A stretch of 64,000 nt of DNA from Codonopsis lanceolata (Eukaryota; Streptophyta; Magnoliopsida; Asterales; Campanulaceae): assembly GCA_013146195.2 (NCBI GenBank), contig CM028379.1, positions 112,028,168-112,092,167 on the forward strand, read 5' to 3'. Position numbers and translations under genes: made by a program. How positions within the stretch are numbered: position 1 is the stretch's first letter; each line of letters begins with the position of its first letter. This document shows, one piece after another, positions 49,441 through 61,601 of the stretch. The notes under the pieces are model-generated. The model made no database searches, was not told the origin of the DNA, and saw nothing but the letters and a program-made list of their open reading frames with translations.

Positions 49441-50632
49441 AATTTCTATTTTGTCCTCAAAATAGAGGAGGAACATATAGAGGATTGATGGGGTAGGACA
49501 AATATCAAAAGGAGATAGCGGGTCCACCTAACGAAGAGGATGGAACTTGGGCCTCGACTCACGGTGAGTCGGGCGGAAACGAATGAGGATGCAACTCGGG
49601 GATCGTGCCGGGAGGCGGCCCATAATAGGTGGAGACATTTTGTCCCAGGTGTTAAGCCAACCAAATAGCCGCTCTTGAGTCGGCGCAATTTGTGCCAAGT
49701 TGATTAGCCATTTGGTTTTCTAGAGGCGAACCTCTTCTAGCCTATTGGAGATCCCAAGGCTGGTCCTCCTCCTCCTCTTGGGTTCCTCCTCTTGAGGAAC
49801 CCTCACTCTCGAGCTTGGTGATGTTCAAACAAAATGGCCCTCGTAATGGACCGGCCCAGCCCTCCTCTCGTGTTTGGGCATTCTCACGCCCCCTACACAA
49901 ATCGGTAATCAAATGCGAGGCAGCGAACCCGCATTCGTCCTACCTCTAATAAGGGTCTTGATTTGGCCGTTGATCAAGCGGCCGACATCAATAGACCCAC
50001 GATCATAATGGTGTAGGTCAAGACAACCCTCTCCCAATTCACCGTGTTTTGGTGACTTGAGGGCATGAGGCGTCATAAAAAATTTATACACGGGCTTGGC
50101 CGTGTCTTGGAGGAGAAAGACTCTCTCATGGTGCGTGGTCCAAAAGGTGGAGTTACGGTTATAGGACCACTCCACACCGAGGGAGAAGCGATGGTAGGCA
50201 TTGACCACCTCGATAGGGATCGATACGGGGGTTGAGGTGTGTGCTAAAGTCATCGGCACCAACCGCAAAGTTGGAGGTGGAAATAAGTGTTAATGCTTTG
50301 GGGCGAAAAATTGACTACGATGTCCTAACATTAACGGTGTCTAGCACACTGCCATCTATGCCAATGTTGCCATTGGCATAGAATTCTCGGACAATGGGCA
50401 CTACGGCTGCCCTTGCCGGAGAATCTAACAGAAGCCCCCACCTACGAGCTATCAGATTGGGACGGAGGCCAAAGTCTTGACCTTGAATCCCTTTCGGGCA
50501 CCAAGGACTTGGAGAGCTTAGCGTGTACCTCTCGATGCCTCGTAGGAACAGCGGTGATGTCAAAATTTTGCTCTTCCTCCTGAGTTGGGCCGGAGGTAGA
50601 GGCACCGGTATTTCTACGTTTTCGGAACATTT
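49441..50632 (-). pseudogene. Athila env-like ORF, decayed
   Basis: It starts with MFRKRRNTGASTSG at 50630. A frameshift near 50550 moves to the frame holding VREFYANGNIG (about 50370). The next fragment (49909-50268) has WTTHHERVFLLQ and DVGRLINGQI. These match the plant env-like/transposon-associated domain pattern of Athila elements: EFYAN, then W..., then (I/S)DVG..I. No transmembrane or fusion segment is evident, so the env name reflects position only. A leader with its own TATA-like box lies upstream. Confidence 0.65.
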
Positions 50633-51087
50633 TGTTTGAAATAAAATTTTAAAAACTAAAAGTTTGACAAATAAAAATGTGTTTTGAAATTTTAAAAATA
50701 AAAATTTATTCTAAGCATGCAAAAATTTATCTACGTTAAAAATTATCAAGCACCCTAGCATGCAAATATTTGACGTGTAAAAATAAAAAGGGTGTTAGTG
50801 TTACTTGTTTGCAGCCTAAAATGAGTAAATGCAGCCTGAGAGGAGCTTGATCAGCGTCAGCAACAATGGAGGTCTTCTTATTCTTTTTCTTCAATAATTC
50901 TTCATCTTTTAATGGAGTGCATTGGTGGATGGGAGAGAGGTAGAGGATGAAGAATATTGAAAGAGAAGAGAGTATCTTAGAAAGTGTGCTTAGATCTTGG
51001 CGATGCGAATTTGGAGAGGAAGAGGCTGCTGTGCTTCTTTGGAAGAGGAGGAAGATTTACGGTGAATTTAAGTGAAAACCCGCACCT
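50633..51087 (-). other. Leader of the env-like ORF
   Basis: Non-coding, pyrimidine-rich on the minus strand just downstream of the TATA-like box (50870-51060), then AT-rich up to the env-like ATG. Looks like a 5' untranslated leader. Confidence 0.5.
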
Positions 51088-51256
51088 TTATATAGGGACG
51101 CTTGCGGTCGCAGGTGCGCCACACTGCGTCCGCAAGGTGGGCGATCAAAGCGGTTGAGATTCCATTCATTCCCCATGTCCGACGATGCATTGCACGAAGT
51201 CGCATTTTGCGGGACCTTGCGGTCGCAAGGTCCTTCACACCTTGCGTCCGCAAGGT
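51088..51256 (-). promoter_or_regulatory. Internal promoter-like module of the Athila element
   Basis: On the minus strand an array of palindromes (ACCTTGCG, 2-nt spacer, CGCAAGGT) precedes a TATATAA-like box (51088-51094). Two copies are perfect (51214-51231 and 51239-51256, 25 bp apart) and two degenerate (about 51099-51115 and 51122-51138). The LTR at 58441-58584 has the same paired 25-bp arrangement upstream of its own TATA-like box. The place, directly before the env-like ORF, suggests a promoter for a separate env-like transcript. That is inference. Confidence 0.55.
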
Positions 51257-51620
51257 GTCCAGAACTCTTCCTTCTTGTTTTCTTTTCTAGCTTTTCAGCA
51301 GTTTGCAGTTTAACCCTTCCGTTATGTCTTGTATCTTTCCTGTATGTAAAAACTAAACTAAAATTCTAAACTAAAATTATTAGTAACATATAAATACAAC
51401 ACTAAGATGTTTTTCTCCCCCAAACTTGAATTTTAGCATATTTAATTAAAAATTAAATGCCCCAAAATTAAATTTAACGGAGAAGAACACATTTAAATTA
51501 ACTATAAAAATAAATAACATTCAAAATAGTGGGTTGCCTCCCACTTAGCGCCTTTGTTTAACGTCTTTGGCTCGACCAAGCCAAGCCTAATCTCGGGGTG
51601 GTTCATTGTCGGCCAAGCAA
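51257..51620 (-). other. Pol-env junction spacer
   Basis: Contains an AAGTTTGGGGG-type tract (51416-51430) and, just after pol, a possible hairpin GTGGGAGGCAACCCAC (51529-51544, minus strand) in a block that recurs in Athila elements after the pol stop. Confidence 0.6.
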
Positions 51621-52907
51621 TTAACTCAATTGTTCGTTCAACGACATCGGCTCTAAATATGGATTGAGTCGGTGTCCATTCATTTTAAAGACTTCATTAT
51701 TTTTAGGGTTTTGAATATCAACAGCTCCATGAGGATAAATTCGTACAATTCTAAAGGACCGGACCATTTAGATTTTAACTTTCAAGGAATAACCTCAATC
51801 TTGAATTAAAAATAACACTTTCATACGGATGAAACATTTTGTTAGCTAACCCTATGTCATGATATTTCTTGGTCTTTTCTTTATATGTCTTTGCATTCTC
51901 ATACGAATTCAAGCCTATGCTCTTCTAACTCATTTAACTGAAACAATCTTTCTTCTCCGGCCAATGTTAAATCTAAATTCAATTCTTTAACAGCCCAATA
52001 GGCCTTATGCTCAATTTCAACGGGTAAATGACAAGCTTTGCCATATACCATTCTATATGGACTCATTCCTATGGGTGTCTTAAAGCATCCTTGAGTTTAG
52101 ATTCCCAATCTTTACGATTAGGCCTAACAGTCTTTTCTAACATTGCTTTTATTTGCCTATTGCTAACTTCTACTTGTCAGGATGTTTGTGGATGATAAGG
52201 TGTAGCTAACTTGTGAGTTACACCATGCTTTCTAAGAACATTATTTAACAACTTATTGGTAAAATGAGTTCCTTGGTCACTTATTATGGCCTTAGGGACT
52301 CCATATCTAGCAAATAAATCCTCTACAAACTTAACTCTTGTTTTTCCATCATTAGTCTTGGTTGCTACTGCTTCTATCCATTTAGAAACATAATCAACTG
52401 CTACTAAAATATACTCACAATTATTTGACATAGGGAAGGGACCCATAAAATCAATACCCCAAACGTCAAAAATTTCAACTACCAAATTAATATGTAAGGG
52501 CATCTCGTTTCTCTTTCCTATTCCACCTGTTCTTTGACACTTATCACATGTTCTATAAAACAGTTCACAATCTCTAAAAGCAGTAGGGCCAATACTGACG
52601 ATTGCAAAATTTTCGGCGGTTTTGTTACCACTTGAAATGACCTCCACAAGAATATCCATGGCAAAATTCCATGATACCTTGTTGGTCTTTTTACGGAATA
52701 CATCTTCTTATTAAAGAATCGAGAACAAATTTTGTATAAATGAGGTGCTTCCCAAAAATAATTTTTAGTTTCCGCCAAAAACTTCTTCTTTTCGTAATGA
52801 TCGAAATCCGGATTAATGATATCGGACACATAGTAGTTGACAAAATCAGGCATACCAAGGGTCAGAATCTTTAATGGCCAAGAGTTGTTCATCAGGAAAA
52901 TTATCAT
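51621..52907 (-). pseudogene. Athila integrase
   Basis: The N-terminal zinc region is in 52518-52907 (YVSDIINPDF, KKKFLAETKNYFW, then a C-x2-C as CDKCQRTG). The catalytic core follows in 52177-52659 (FDVWGIDFMGPFP, VDYVSKWIEA, SDQGTHF). After a frame break the C-terminal part runs down to a TAA at 51621, with GPF, YPHGAVDI and FKMNGHRLNPYL, the normal Athila end. No chromodomain. Confidence 0.9.
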
Positions 52908-54782
52908 TTATGGGGACAGGATCATCAAGAAATTGACGTTCAAGCAAGGGTGAAAATTCTAACCTAGACAAATGGTCGGCTACGACATTCTCGGTTCCCT
53001 TTTTATCCTTGATAGTAATGTCAAATTCTTGTAACAATAACATCCATCTAATTAATCTTGGTTTAGCATCCTTCTTACTTAACGATATTTCAATGCGAAT
53101 GATCGAGAAAAAAATTATCACCTTTGATCCTAGCGGATATGATCTAAATTTTTCTAAAACATATACTCTTGCTAAAAATTCCTTTTCGGTAGTTGTATAA
53201 TTCAATTGAGCATCATTTAGAGTTCTACTAGCATAATGGATCACATGAGGCTTTCTATCTACCCTTTGTCCTAACACGGCTCCAATCGCAAAATCTGATG
53301 CATCACACATGATTTCAAAAGGAAGTGACCAATCAGGGCCGGATAAAATAGGGGCAGTAGTTAATTTTTCTTTTAATAAATTAAAAGCTTCTAAACATTC
53401 TTTATCAAAAATAAATTCTGTATCTTTTGCTAGCAAATTACATAGAGGTTTACATATTTTGGAAAAATCTTTTATAAATCTTCGGTAAAAACCAGCATGG
53501 CCAAGAAAACTTCGAACTCCTTTAAGCGAAGTGGGAGGGGTAGTTGTGAAATAACCGATTTTAGCTTTGTCAACTTCAATGCCTTTATTTGAAACAACAT
53601 GCCCTAAGACAATTCCATGTTTTACCATGAAGTGACTTTTCTCCCAACTTAAAGTTAAATTAGTTTCGCAGCATCTTTTCAGGACTGATGTAAGATTTTC
53701 TAAACAGTGATCAAAAGAATTTCCAAATACTGAAAAATCGTCCATGAAAACTTCTACGCATCTTTCAACTAAATCTGAGAATATAGAAATCATGCATCTT
53801 TGAAAAGTAGCTGGTGCATTACACAATCAAAAGGCATTCTCCTAAAGGCAAAAGTACCGAAGGGACATGTAAAGTTGTCTTCTCTTGGTCTTCGGTGCAA
53901 CAGGGATCGATTATATCAGGAAAAACCATCAAGAAAGCAATAATATTCATGACCGGCTAGTCTTTCAAGGATTTGGTCAATAAATGGCAAAGGAAAGTGA
54001 TTTTTCCTAGTTGCCGCATTTAATTTCCGCAAATCGATACACATTCTATAACCAGTTATGGTTCTTGTAGGGACTAATTCATCTTTCTCATTTTTAACTA
54101 CCGTAATTCTTGACTTTTTAGGAACTACTTGGACAGGACTAACCCATTTACTATCTGATATAGGGTAAATTATACCCGCATCTAAGAGCTTAAGAACTTC
54201 TTTCCTAACAGCTTCTTCCATGTGTGGGTTAAGTCTTCTTTGCCTTTCTCTTGAAGGTTTACTACCTTCTTCTAGATGTATTTTATGCATGCACATAGAG
54301 GACTAATTCCTTTTAAATCGACTAAAGACCATCCTAAAGCTTCTCTATGTGTCCATAAAACTTTTAACAAACTAGCTTCTTGCTTTCCGTTAAGTTAAAT
54401 TTGCTATAATAACAGGCAAGGTGTTACCTTCCCTTAAAAATGCATATTTTAAATGGGGTGGTAATGGCTTTAATTCTTCGACTTTGGGAGAATTAATGGA
54501 TGGCATAAATTCAGAGTTTTCTACTTTTATAGTTTCTTTTATTTTAGCCTCATTATTTTCTTCTTGCTTTTCTTCTTTATTTTCTTCCTCAACATTATCT
54601 ATCTCAATTTCTTCAAAGAGAGATTTCAGAATCTCTACTTCATCTTCTTTAATTTCATAACTTTCTTCTACTACTTTTTCCGATTTATCAGAATTATTTT
54701 CTGATTCTATTTTTATTTATGTACCTTTTTCATCTTTCTTTTTACTAGCTTCTAACTTTTCTCTCTCTAATCTTTCCTCTTC
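52908..54782 (-). pseudogene. Athila reverse transcriptase and RNase H
   Basis: The region after protease (54300-54780) encodes an acidic linker and a PPHLKYAFL segment at the RT start. 53916-54296 has YRMCIDLRKLNAATRKNHFP and YYCFLDG. 52846-53826 has the catalytic box as VFMDDFSVFG, which is usual for Athila, then RNase H (CDASDFAIGAVLGQ, HYASRTLNDAQ, DHLSRL). A stop and frameshifts lie near 53830-53915. Confidence 0.9.
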
Positions 54783-57293
54783 TTAAATTTCTCTTTCGAT
54801 TTCCTCAATGTCAATTTTTATGGGAGGAATAGGACTATCGTCATAGACAATAAATCTATCTCTCTCATAATCTTCCTCTTCTTCAAAAGTTTCGGTTGAT
54901 AACTTTTCAATCTCATCTATTGAAAAACAGACACTTATGTCACTAGGTCTATTCATAGCATCAAACACAGAAATTTCAACAGTTTCACCTAGGACTGACA
55001 TTGTGAGTTTACCATTTTTCACATTAATCATTGTATTGGCAGTTGCCATAAATGGTATGCCTAACAATATTGGGACTTCATTATTAGTGCATATCTTCCT
55101 TTCCATCTCTAGAACCACAAAGTCAACTGATATGATTAATTTATCAACCTGAACTAGGATATCTTCCACTATACCCAAAGGATATTTAACTGAGCGATCA
55201 GCTAATTGTAATTGCATATTAGTGGGTTTTAGTTCTCCTAACCCTAACTGTTTATAGACCGCAAAAGGCATCAAATTAATACTTGCTCCTAAATCTAGCA
55301 TTGCTTTCATCTTTTTAGAGCTTCCCAAGGAGACTTGGATATTAAAGCTACCTGGGTCTTTCAACTTAGGTGGTAATTCGGGTTGTAAAACAGAACTTAC
55401 GTTTTCAGAAACAACAATCTTTTCATTGTTTTCAAACTTGTGTTTCTTAGAGTGAAGATCTTTGAAAAACTTTGCATAAGCTGGAATATTTTTAATAACA
55501 TTAAGCAAAGGTAAATTAACATTTACTTTGGATAACATATTATAAATTTCCGAAAATTGTTTGTCCATTCGGTTTTTCATAAGCCTTCTTGAAAACGGAA
55601 TTGGAGGAACATAGGGTGGTGGAGCCACATAAGGTTCCTCTTCTTCTTGATCCAACTCTTTTTCAACTTCAATTGTATTTTCTTTATTTTGAACTTCTTT
55701 TTCTTGTTCCTTATTTGGAACTTCTACTTCTATTTCTACTTCTTTTTCTACCTCTTGATTACTTAAGTCATTATTTTCTTTATTACTATCACTATCTTTT
55801 TCGATTTCTTTTTCAATTACCTTTTCAGAATTTTCTATTGTAGCAGGCACATTAGAAGAAGGATCAGGATCACTTACCTCTTCACCTATCACCTTACCGC
55901 TTCGCAAGACGGTGATTGACTTGGCTTGCTCAGTTTGACTAGGGAACTTCCCTTCTTCTCTTTTATCAACTTCTGAATTTGCAATGTGTTTCTTTAGATT
56001 TTCGATTTCTTCAAGCATGTACTTCATCAAAGCTGCTTGACCTTTACTAGCTACTTCTTGCTTGGGAACTTCTTCAATTCTCAATTGATTTTGATTTGGC
56101 AACTGTGGAGGTTGTGGTGGTTGAGGTTGGAATTGTTGAGGTTGCAAAGGCTTATTTCCTCCCCAAGAAAAGTTAGGATGATTCCTCCAACCAGGATTAT
56201 ATGTGTTTGAATAGGGATCATTCCTTGGCCTTTGAGGGTACATATTCATAGCATTAGCCTGTTCAGAATACATAGCACTTGACGGGCAAAAATTAGTAGC
56301 ATGAGAATATAATCCACATAAAGCACATGCTTCTTGAATTTGCCAATTTTCAAATTGAGCTTGTGTATTTGAATTATCTTGCAATTGATATAGGCTCCTA
56401 TTTTTACCTCTAGCACTTTTCTGTTGGGAATTAATACTTAGCATCTCAAATAATTCTTCTAGTGCTTCTGGTGTCATTCTATTAATAGAACCACCAGCTG
56501 CACTATCAACCATAGTTTGTAAGCCTGGCGAAAGACCATGATAAAATTGAAGCACTAACACATGTTGAGCCAAATTATGATGAGGACACATAATGAGCAG
56601 ATTTTTAAATCTATCCCATGACTCATGGAATGTTTCACCTGGTTCATTTTGGAATGACATGATTTGTTTTCTGAATTCAGTAAGAGATGCATGTTTGTAA
56701 AATTTACTCATAAACAAATCATATAATTGAGCCCAAGTATAAACACTATTTGGTGTTAAGTTCATAAACCATCTCTTTGCCAATTCTTTTAATGCACTGG
56801 AAAATATTTCATTTTAATTTGATCTTCAGTCAACCCTCCTAAAGGAAAAGTACTCATCATGTATTCATATTCTCTTAAGAAACTGACAGGATCTTCATGG
56901 GGCATCCCATGAAAAGATGGTATGACATTAAAATAATGACCTTTTAACTCAAAATTCCTAACAGCATCTGGCAAGACTAAACATGATGTCACAACATTTA
57001 ATGAAGGTCTACTAAAGTCATTAATAGTTCTTTGATTTATCACTACTTCCATATTTCTTCTTGCAGGCTCTTCTTCTCTTTGATTCCTATTGACTGGGTC
57101 AACTAGGTTTTCAGGATTACGATTATTGTTATTCTCTTCCATTGGAGGATCAACCAGAGGATCCTCTTGATTCAATTGGTCTTGATTATCGTGCTCGGAG
57201 CTAGATTTTCAAAACTTCTTGATTTCTTCTAACAATATTTATATCTTGATTTAAGTCTACCAATTTAGGATTCAAAGATCTACGACCGTGCAT
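54783..57293 (-). pseudogene. Athila gag and protease
   Basis: The likely start is ATG at 57291-57293 (MHGRRSLNPKLVDL). A frameshift leads to 56789-57175, with a stop before 56783, then a 666-codon stretch to 54783. Gag core: FMSKFYKHASLTEFRKQI. Knuckle: C-A-L-C-x4-H-x4-C near residue 153. A Gln/Pro-rich part and a long Glu/Lys-rich linker follow. Protease has MLDLGASINLMPFAVYKQLG near residue 493, where DLGA in place of DTGA is normal for this clade. Confidence 0.9.
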
Positions 57294-57456
57294 AAAAATA
57301 ATTTAAAGCAATTTAAAAACAACTAACTATTAAAATAAAATAAAATCTTTTTGTATGTATTTTTTTTTTAATTTTTATGAAAACTGAAAATTAAACTAAA
57401 AACTAAATTAAATTAAAAACTACGCTACCAACAAACTAACTACGTGAACTAGCTTG
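57294..57456 (-). other. Athila leader
   Basis: Short AT-rich untranslated leader between primer-binding site and gag. Confidence 0.6.
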
Positions 57457-57474
57457 TCCCCGACAACGGCGCCA
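57457..57474 (-). other. Primer-binding site, tRNA-Asp type
   Basis: Minus strand TGGCGCCGTTGTCGGGGA, complementary to the 3' end of plant tRNA-Asp as in other Athila elements, 6 bp from the LTR. Confidence 0.9.
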
Positions 57475-57480
57475 AAAACT

Positions 57481-58799
57481 TGATCGATGTTTTAATTAAT
57501 CTTTTTCCTTGCAAGTGGATAAGACTATTATAGAATAGTATTGGAAGCAAGGGTCGAACCCACAGAGACAAGTGATCACGAACAGTGCAATTTATCAATA
57601 GCAAATTATTAATCTAAAGGGGGTTTTTATATTTAATTCTACTCTAAACTACTATTTATAGATGTTTAACTAATTAGACAGTAATAACATATATGAAGAT
57701 CTTATGGTGAGTGGAAATCTAGGATTCTGAGTTTCACTTATATCTCCTTTATGTCCAATTCATAATAATGTCATTCAATGTCTTGGGTTCGTTCACTAAA
57801 AATAGATATAGTCTGTTGAACAATTGGTTCAGCCTCCATCCCCGCAAAATTCATCCATTCTATATCCTAAGCACATGAACTATCAATCTAGCTGTCACCT
57901 AGATTTATGATCTATCTGTCACCTAGATCATGTAAGAACCTGGTCCTAACTTATCACTCTCGTGCATCGATAGGTCCAATTTATTGTGTTGGTGAGCCAG
58001 TGTACGACATATGCACTTGGTCATGCAGTTATCCGCACCTCTAAGCCTTTATTAATTGCGATTACATTCATTTGTTCAAAGCAAAATAATATAGGGGTTG
58101 ATAAACAACACAATCAACAAGCATTGAATGAACATATGTATAAGAATCAAAACATAAATTCGATACAAGTTACCTCCCACCTCCTAGATTATGGATGATT
58201 TAGTTCATCATAGACAATGAACAGCATATGGAGATGATTGGATACATGATTTGATCTTCAATACTTGGAATTACAGAATCTAACTATGTTATACAATCTA
58301 AAATTATCTAAAATCTACCTAAAGAGAGCTTCCAGCCATCCTCCTTATGCTTTGGCTCGGCATCAGACTTCTATATATACTCGGGAGTTGTAATTCTATC
58401 GAATGACTGTGTGAAAATCCGACTTTGACGCATTCTGACCACCTTGCGGTCGCAAGGTGCTGGATACCTTGCGTCCGCAAGGTCTCCAGTGTGGGTGGTC
58501 GTTTTGATTCCTTGATTTATGCTTTAAGACAAGTACTGCCTACCTTGCGGTCGCAAGGTCTGGGGCACCTTGCGTCCGCAAGGTGTCCATTGTTGACAGC
58601 TTTCTTTGTTTCTTCATTTTTCCTTTTTGGCCCTTCTTGAAATTTGCACTTAAAACACTGGAGTTTCGCGTATTTTCACTAATAACCCTGAAACTTACAA
58701 AACTCACCGAAAACATATATTAGTAGCCAAAAGCCTCGTGAAATAGCATAATTTAAGTCATAGAAGTATATAAAATCGACGTATAAAATACATCGATCA
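57481..58799 (-). repeat. 5' LTR of the Athila element
   Basis: 1319 bp, TGATCGATG to CATCGATCA. It carries four intact palindromes in two 25-bp-spaced pairs (58441, 58466, 58542, 58567). A TATA-like TATATATAG lies at about 58372-58380, downstream of them on the minus strand. Confidence 0.9.
58372..58584 (-). promoter_or_regulatory. LTR promoter module: palindrome pairs plus TATA-like box
   Basis: The copies at 58441-58458 and 58542-58559 have a GT spacer. The copies at 58466-58483 and 58567-58584 have a TC spacer. All have perfect 8-bp arms (ACCTTGCG/CGCAAGGT). The same design recurs at 51088-51256. Confidence 0.65.
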
Positions 58800-59521
58800 T
58801 GGACGCATATAGGAATATTCCGAACTGTTACCCTACACCATGGCCAGCCTACCCCCTGCATAAGCCAACGCTAGAATGCATATAGTTTCTCAGGATACTT
58901 CACATCGAAGCGGTTTTGCATCTCGGATTATGAGCCCCTCAAAAAATAAAAATAATAATAATAAATATATATATATATATATATATATAATGCGCAACTT
59001 CAAAAAAATATATATAAATAAGTGCGCACAAAAAAAATATAAATAATAAACAGGGGCTAGTTTATAATTCTCAGATGCTCGACCTAGACCATCTCGGATG
59101 GTGGATCCTGGAAAGAATATAGGCCCTTCGCCTGGGACCAGTCCAGTCCTGCGGAGTCGAAAGACAGGTGGAATACATTGGTCCTATACTCTGGAGAAAG
59201 AATCCACTGTTCCAGGAAAAGTCCTGAGACTGTCAAAATAAAGCGGGTGCTTATCCGGTCAATTGTAGGGAACAAAAAAAAATCTACTAATAAAAAGGCA
59301 CGCTGTACTCCCCAACCTCCAAATTTCTTACCGATACCTCCAAAACCCCATTTTCCTCGAAACTGGCCCGAATTTGGAACGGCGAGATATATCTGGCCGG
59401 TTGATACGGAAAGTAGTGCAATCGAATCGAGAAGGTATCGGTTCGAGATCGAGCAGGGGCATAATCGGTTCGGAGGGTGCAGTCCGAGAGCGATATGGCG
59501 GCGAGAAAGTGAGCATCGGCT
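58800..59521 (+). other. 5' region of the Tat/Ogre-like element, with AT microsatellite
   Basis: No LTR boundary or primer site recognised. An (AT)n tract spans about 58965-58989. From about 59180 on there is GC-richer text with short ORFs before the gag ATG. May be the truncated LTR or leader of the gypsy element to the right. Confidence 0.4.
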
Positions 59522-61562
59522 ATGGGTACAGATTCAGGGGCTCCAGGGTATGTTCCGCCTCCGGCAATGCAGGAATGGTTTGACCAAAAGTTGGGTGCAA
59601 CGATGAGTCAAATGGCTAGTCTGGTACAAAGCTTAAAATCTAGTGGTGAGATGAACTCTTCCCCTATGGTCCCTCAAGAAGCGTCCACATCTCAGGTGTC
59701 TCCAAACCCAACTCCTCAGCCAAATACTAAACCACCAAATATTACCTCTACCCCAAATCCCAATCGTCCACCAAGTCCCTACTACGCAAATATCTATCCC
59801 TACCCGTCCTATCCACCATATTCTCTCCCAAACACCCAGAATCCAAACGACCTCCCTTTTCCTATGATTAACCCACTCCTAAATAGCCCACATATGGACC
59901 CGAAAAGCTTTAACCCAACAGGCCAAGTTACCACATACTTACCTCCTAATGATCCTAGTCGCCCGGCTGAAACTACCTAAAACCCACCAACCCAGAATCC
60001 ATATACTACCCAAAACCCACCAACCCTAAATCCTTATGCCGTCCAAAATCCATCAACCCAGGATCTTTATCTAACCCAATACCCATATCCAACCCAGAAT
60101 CCTTATACTGTCCAAAATCCATTAACCCAGAATCCATATACTAACCAAAACCCACCAGCCCAAAATCCTCACCAAAGCCTTCAACCAGGAAATAACCCAG
60201 CCTTCCCAAATCCAGCCAGTATATACCAAAAGCCAACTCCCCCAGCCACCAAAATGGAGGCCGACATGGAAAATATGAAGGCCATGCTGCTTGAACTTCT
60301 CAATAAAGGGGAATTTTCTACGCGGGCCTTAACATTGCAACCATCAACAATACTTCCCTCAAAGTTCAAAATGCCCGACATAGAAAAGTTTGATGGGACT
60401 GGATGCCCTATATCCCATTTGAAGTCTTATTCCACGGCATGCGATCAAGGGAGCTAGCTTTGAGGCTATGGCTTCCAATTTTCACCTCACCTCGATAGGA
60501 GCCGCCAAACAATGGTTAATGTTGTCGACAGCACCATGAATACAGGACCAGATAGCCGAAGCGTTCTTTGAAAGATACAAAGATAACACCGATCCCGAAA
60601 ATAGAAGGGACCTTGAATCGTGCACCAAACGGGAAAAGGAAACCTGCGCCGAGTTCGCAGTCAGGTGGAAGAGAAAGGCGCACGAGACCTTTGACTGATC
60701 CTAGAGTCATGCCGAATGTTCATCAAAAATCTCCAGCCCATTTACCTGGAACACATGCGGTACCTCCCCTATACCAACTTCAAAGAAATAGTGTAGATAG
60801 GAGCCCGTATTGATGATGATATACGGACTGGCCAATTGAAAACCAATACGTCTCCTAGTTCTTTCCGTTACTCCAAAGGAAAGACAACCGCACCTCAATA
60901 TGGTAGGAAATGCCTCAACCCCATTTTCTACCCAAAATTATAGCTCGCTCCATGGTATTATGGGTCGGACAGATTACATCAATACAGTGGGAGCAAATGA
61001 TGGCCCGGCCAGAAACTTCAGAAATCAGAACAGGGTAAGCCGGCATTATGATGAACTGCAAGCTCCCTAGTCTGTGATACTGCAGGGGCTAATGGCACAA
61101 GGAGTGTTGAAGCCGCTAGAGAATTATAAGCCACCTAACCCCCTGCCCAGGACTTGGAACCATGCCCAGTACTGTGAATATCATCGCTCCAGTGGTCACC
61201 TCACCGATAAATGTTACACCCTCAAAAATGCTATCCAAGACCTTATAGATGATAAGGTTATTGAAAAGCCTCCACCCAGACCCAATGTAGTCAATAACCC
61301 TCTACCTCAAATCAACATGATTGAGGTTGATAAAAACCCTTTTGTGCCCAAGTTTGAAATAAATAAACATCCACTTCCATATATCCTTGTTCCTATCCCT
61401 CCATCCTTATCCATAAAAGAGCCTAGTTGTAATATGCTCTCTTGGGACGTCATCCTTGGTAGCCAAAACACCTGTAACATTGAAAAAGCCACTTGGGTTG
61501 GTGGAAATGTTAGCCACCTTACCCGATCTGGCCGAGCCTACCACCAAACCCGAAAGAGGTGA
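59522..61562 (+). pseudogene. Tat/Ogre-type gypsy gag
   Basis: The start is MGTDSGAPGYVPPPAMQEWF at 59522. A Pro/Asn/Gln-rich region follows with repeats of about 33-36 bp (59970-60180) and one stop at about 59978. Then comes the Tat gag core: FKMPDIEKFDGTGCP near 60365, AEAFFERYKDNTD near 60553, and the RDLES..K..E...EFA.RW block, in shifting frames. 61074-61562 has the CCHC-like CEYHRSSGHLTDKCYTLK and an acidic, Pro-rich tail. Gag forms the particle. Stops and frameshifts make it inactive. Confidence 0.8.
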
Positions 61563-61601
61563 CCACTCGGAAAAGATCAAGTAACAGATACTGGGGCTAA
61601 A

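Larger units (their letters stand above)
45948..58799 (-). mobile_element. Athila-type Ty3/gypsy element, minus strand
   Basis: Both LTRs, a tRNA-Asp-type primer site, gag, protease, RT, RNase H, integrase, env-like ORF and 3' spacer are present in the order typical of the Athila clade, about 12.9 kb. The flanking bases (ATAAG left, TGGAC right) do not match, so no target-site duplication is seen and one end was probably rearranged. Frame breaks occur in every ORF. Confidence 0.9.

Noticed and set aside
58441..58584. Regularly spaced palindromes as a CRISPR array
   Set aside because: Only four short copies in a plant LTR, no spacer-like unique units and no cas genes.
58965..58989. AT tract as a replication origin or matrix site
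   Set aside because: Simple dinucleotide microsatellite; nothing else supports a function.
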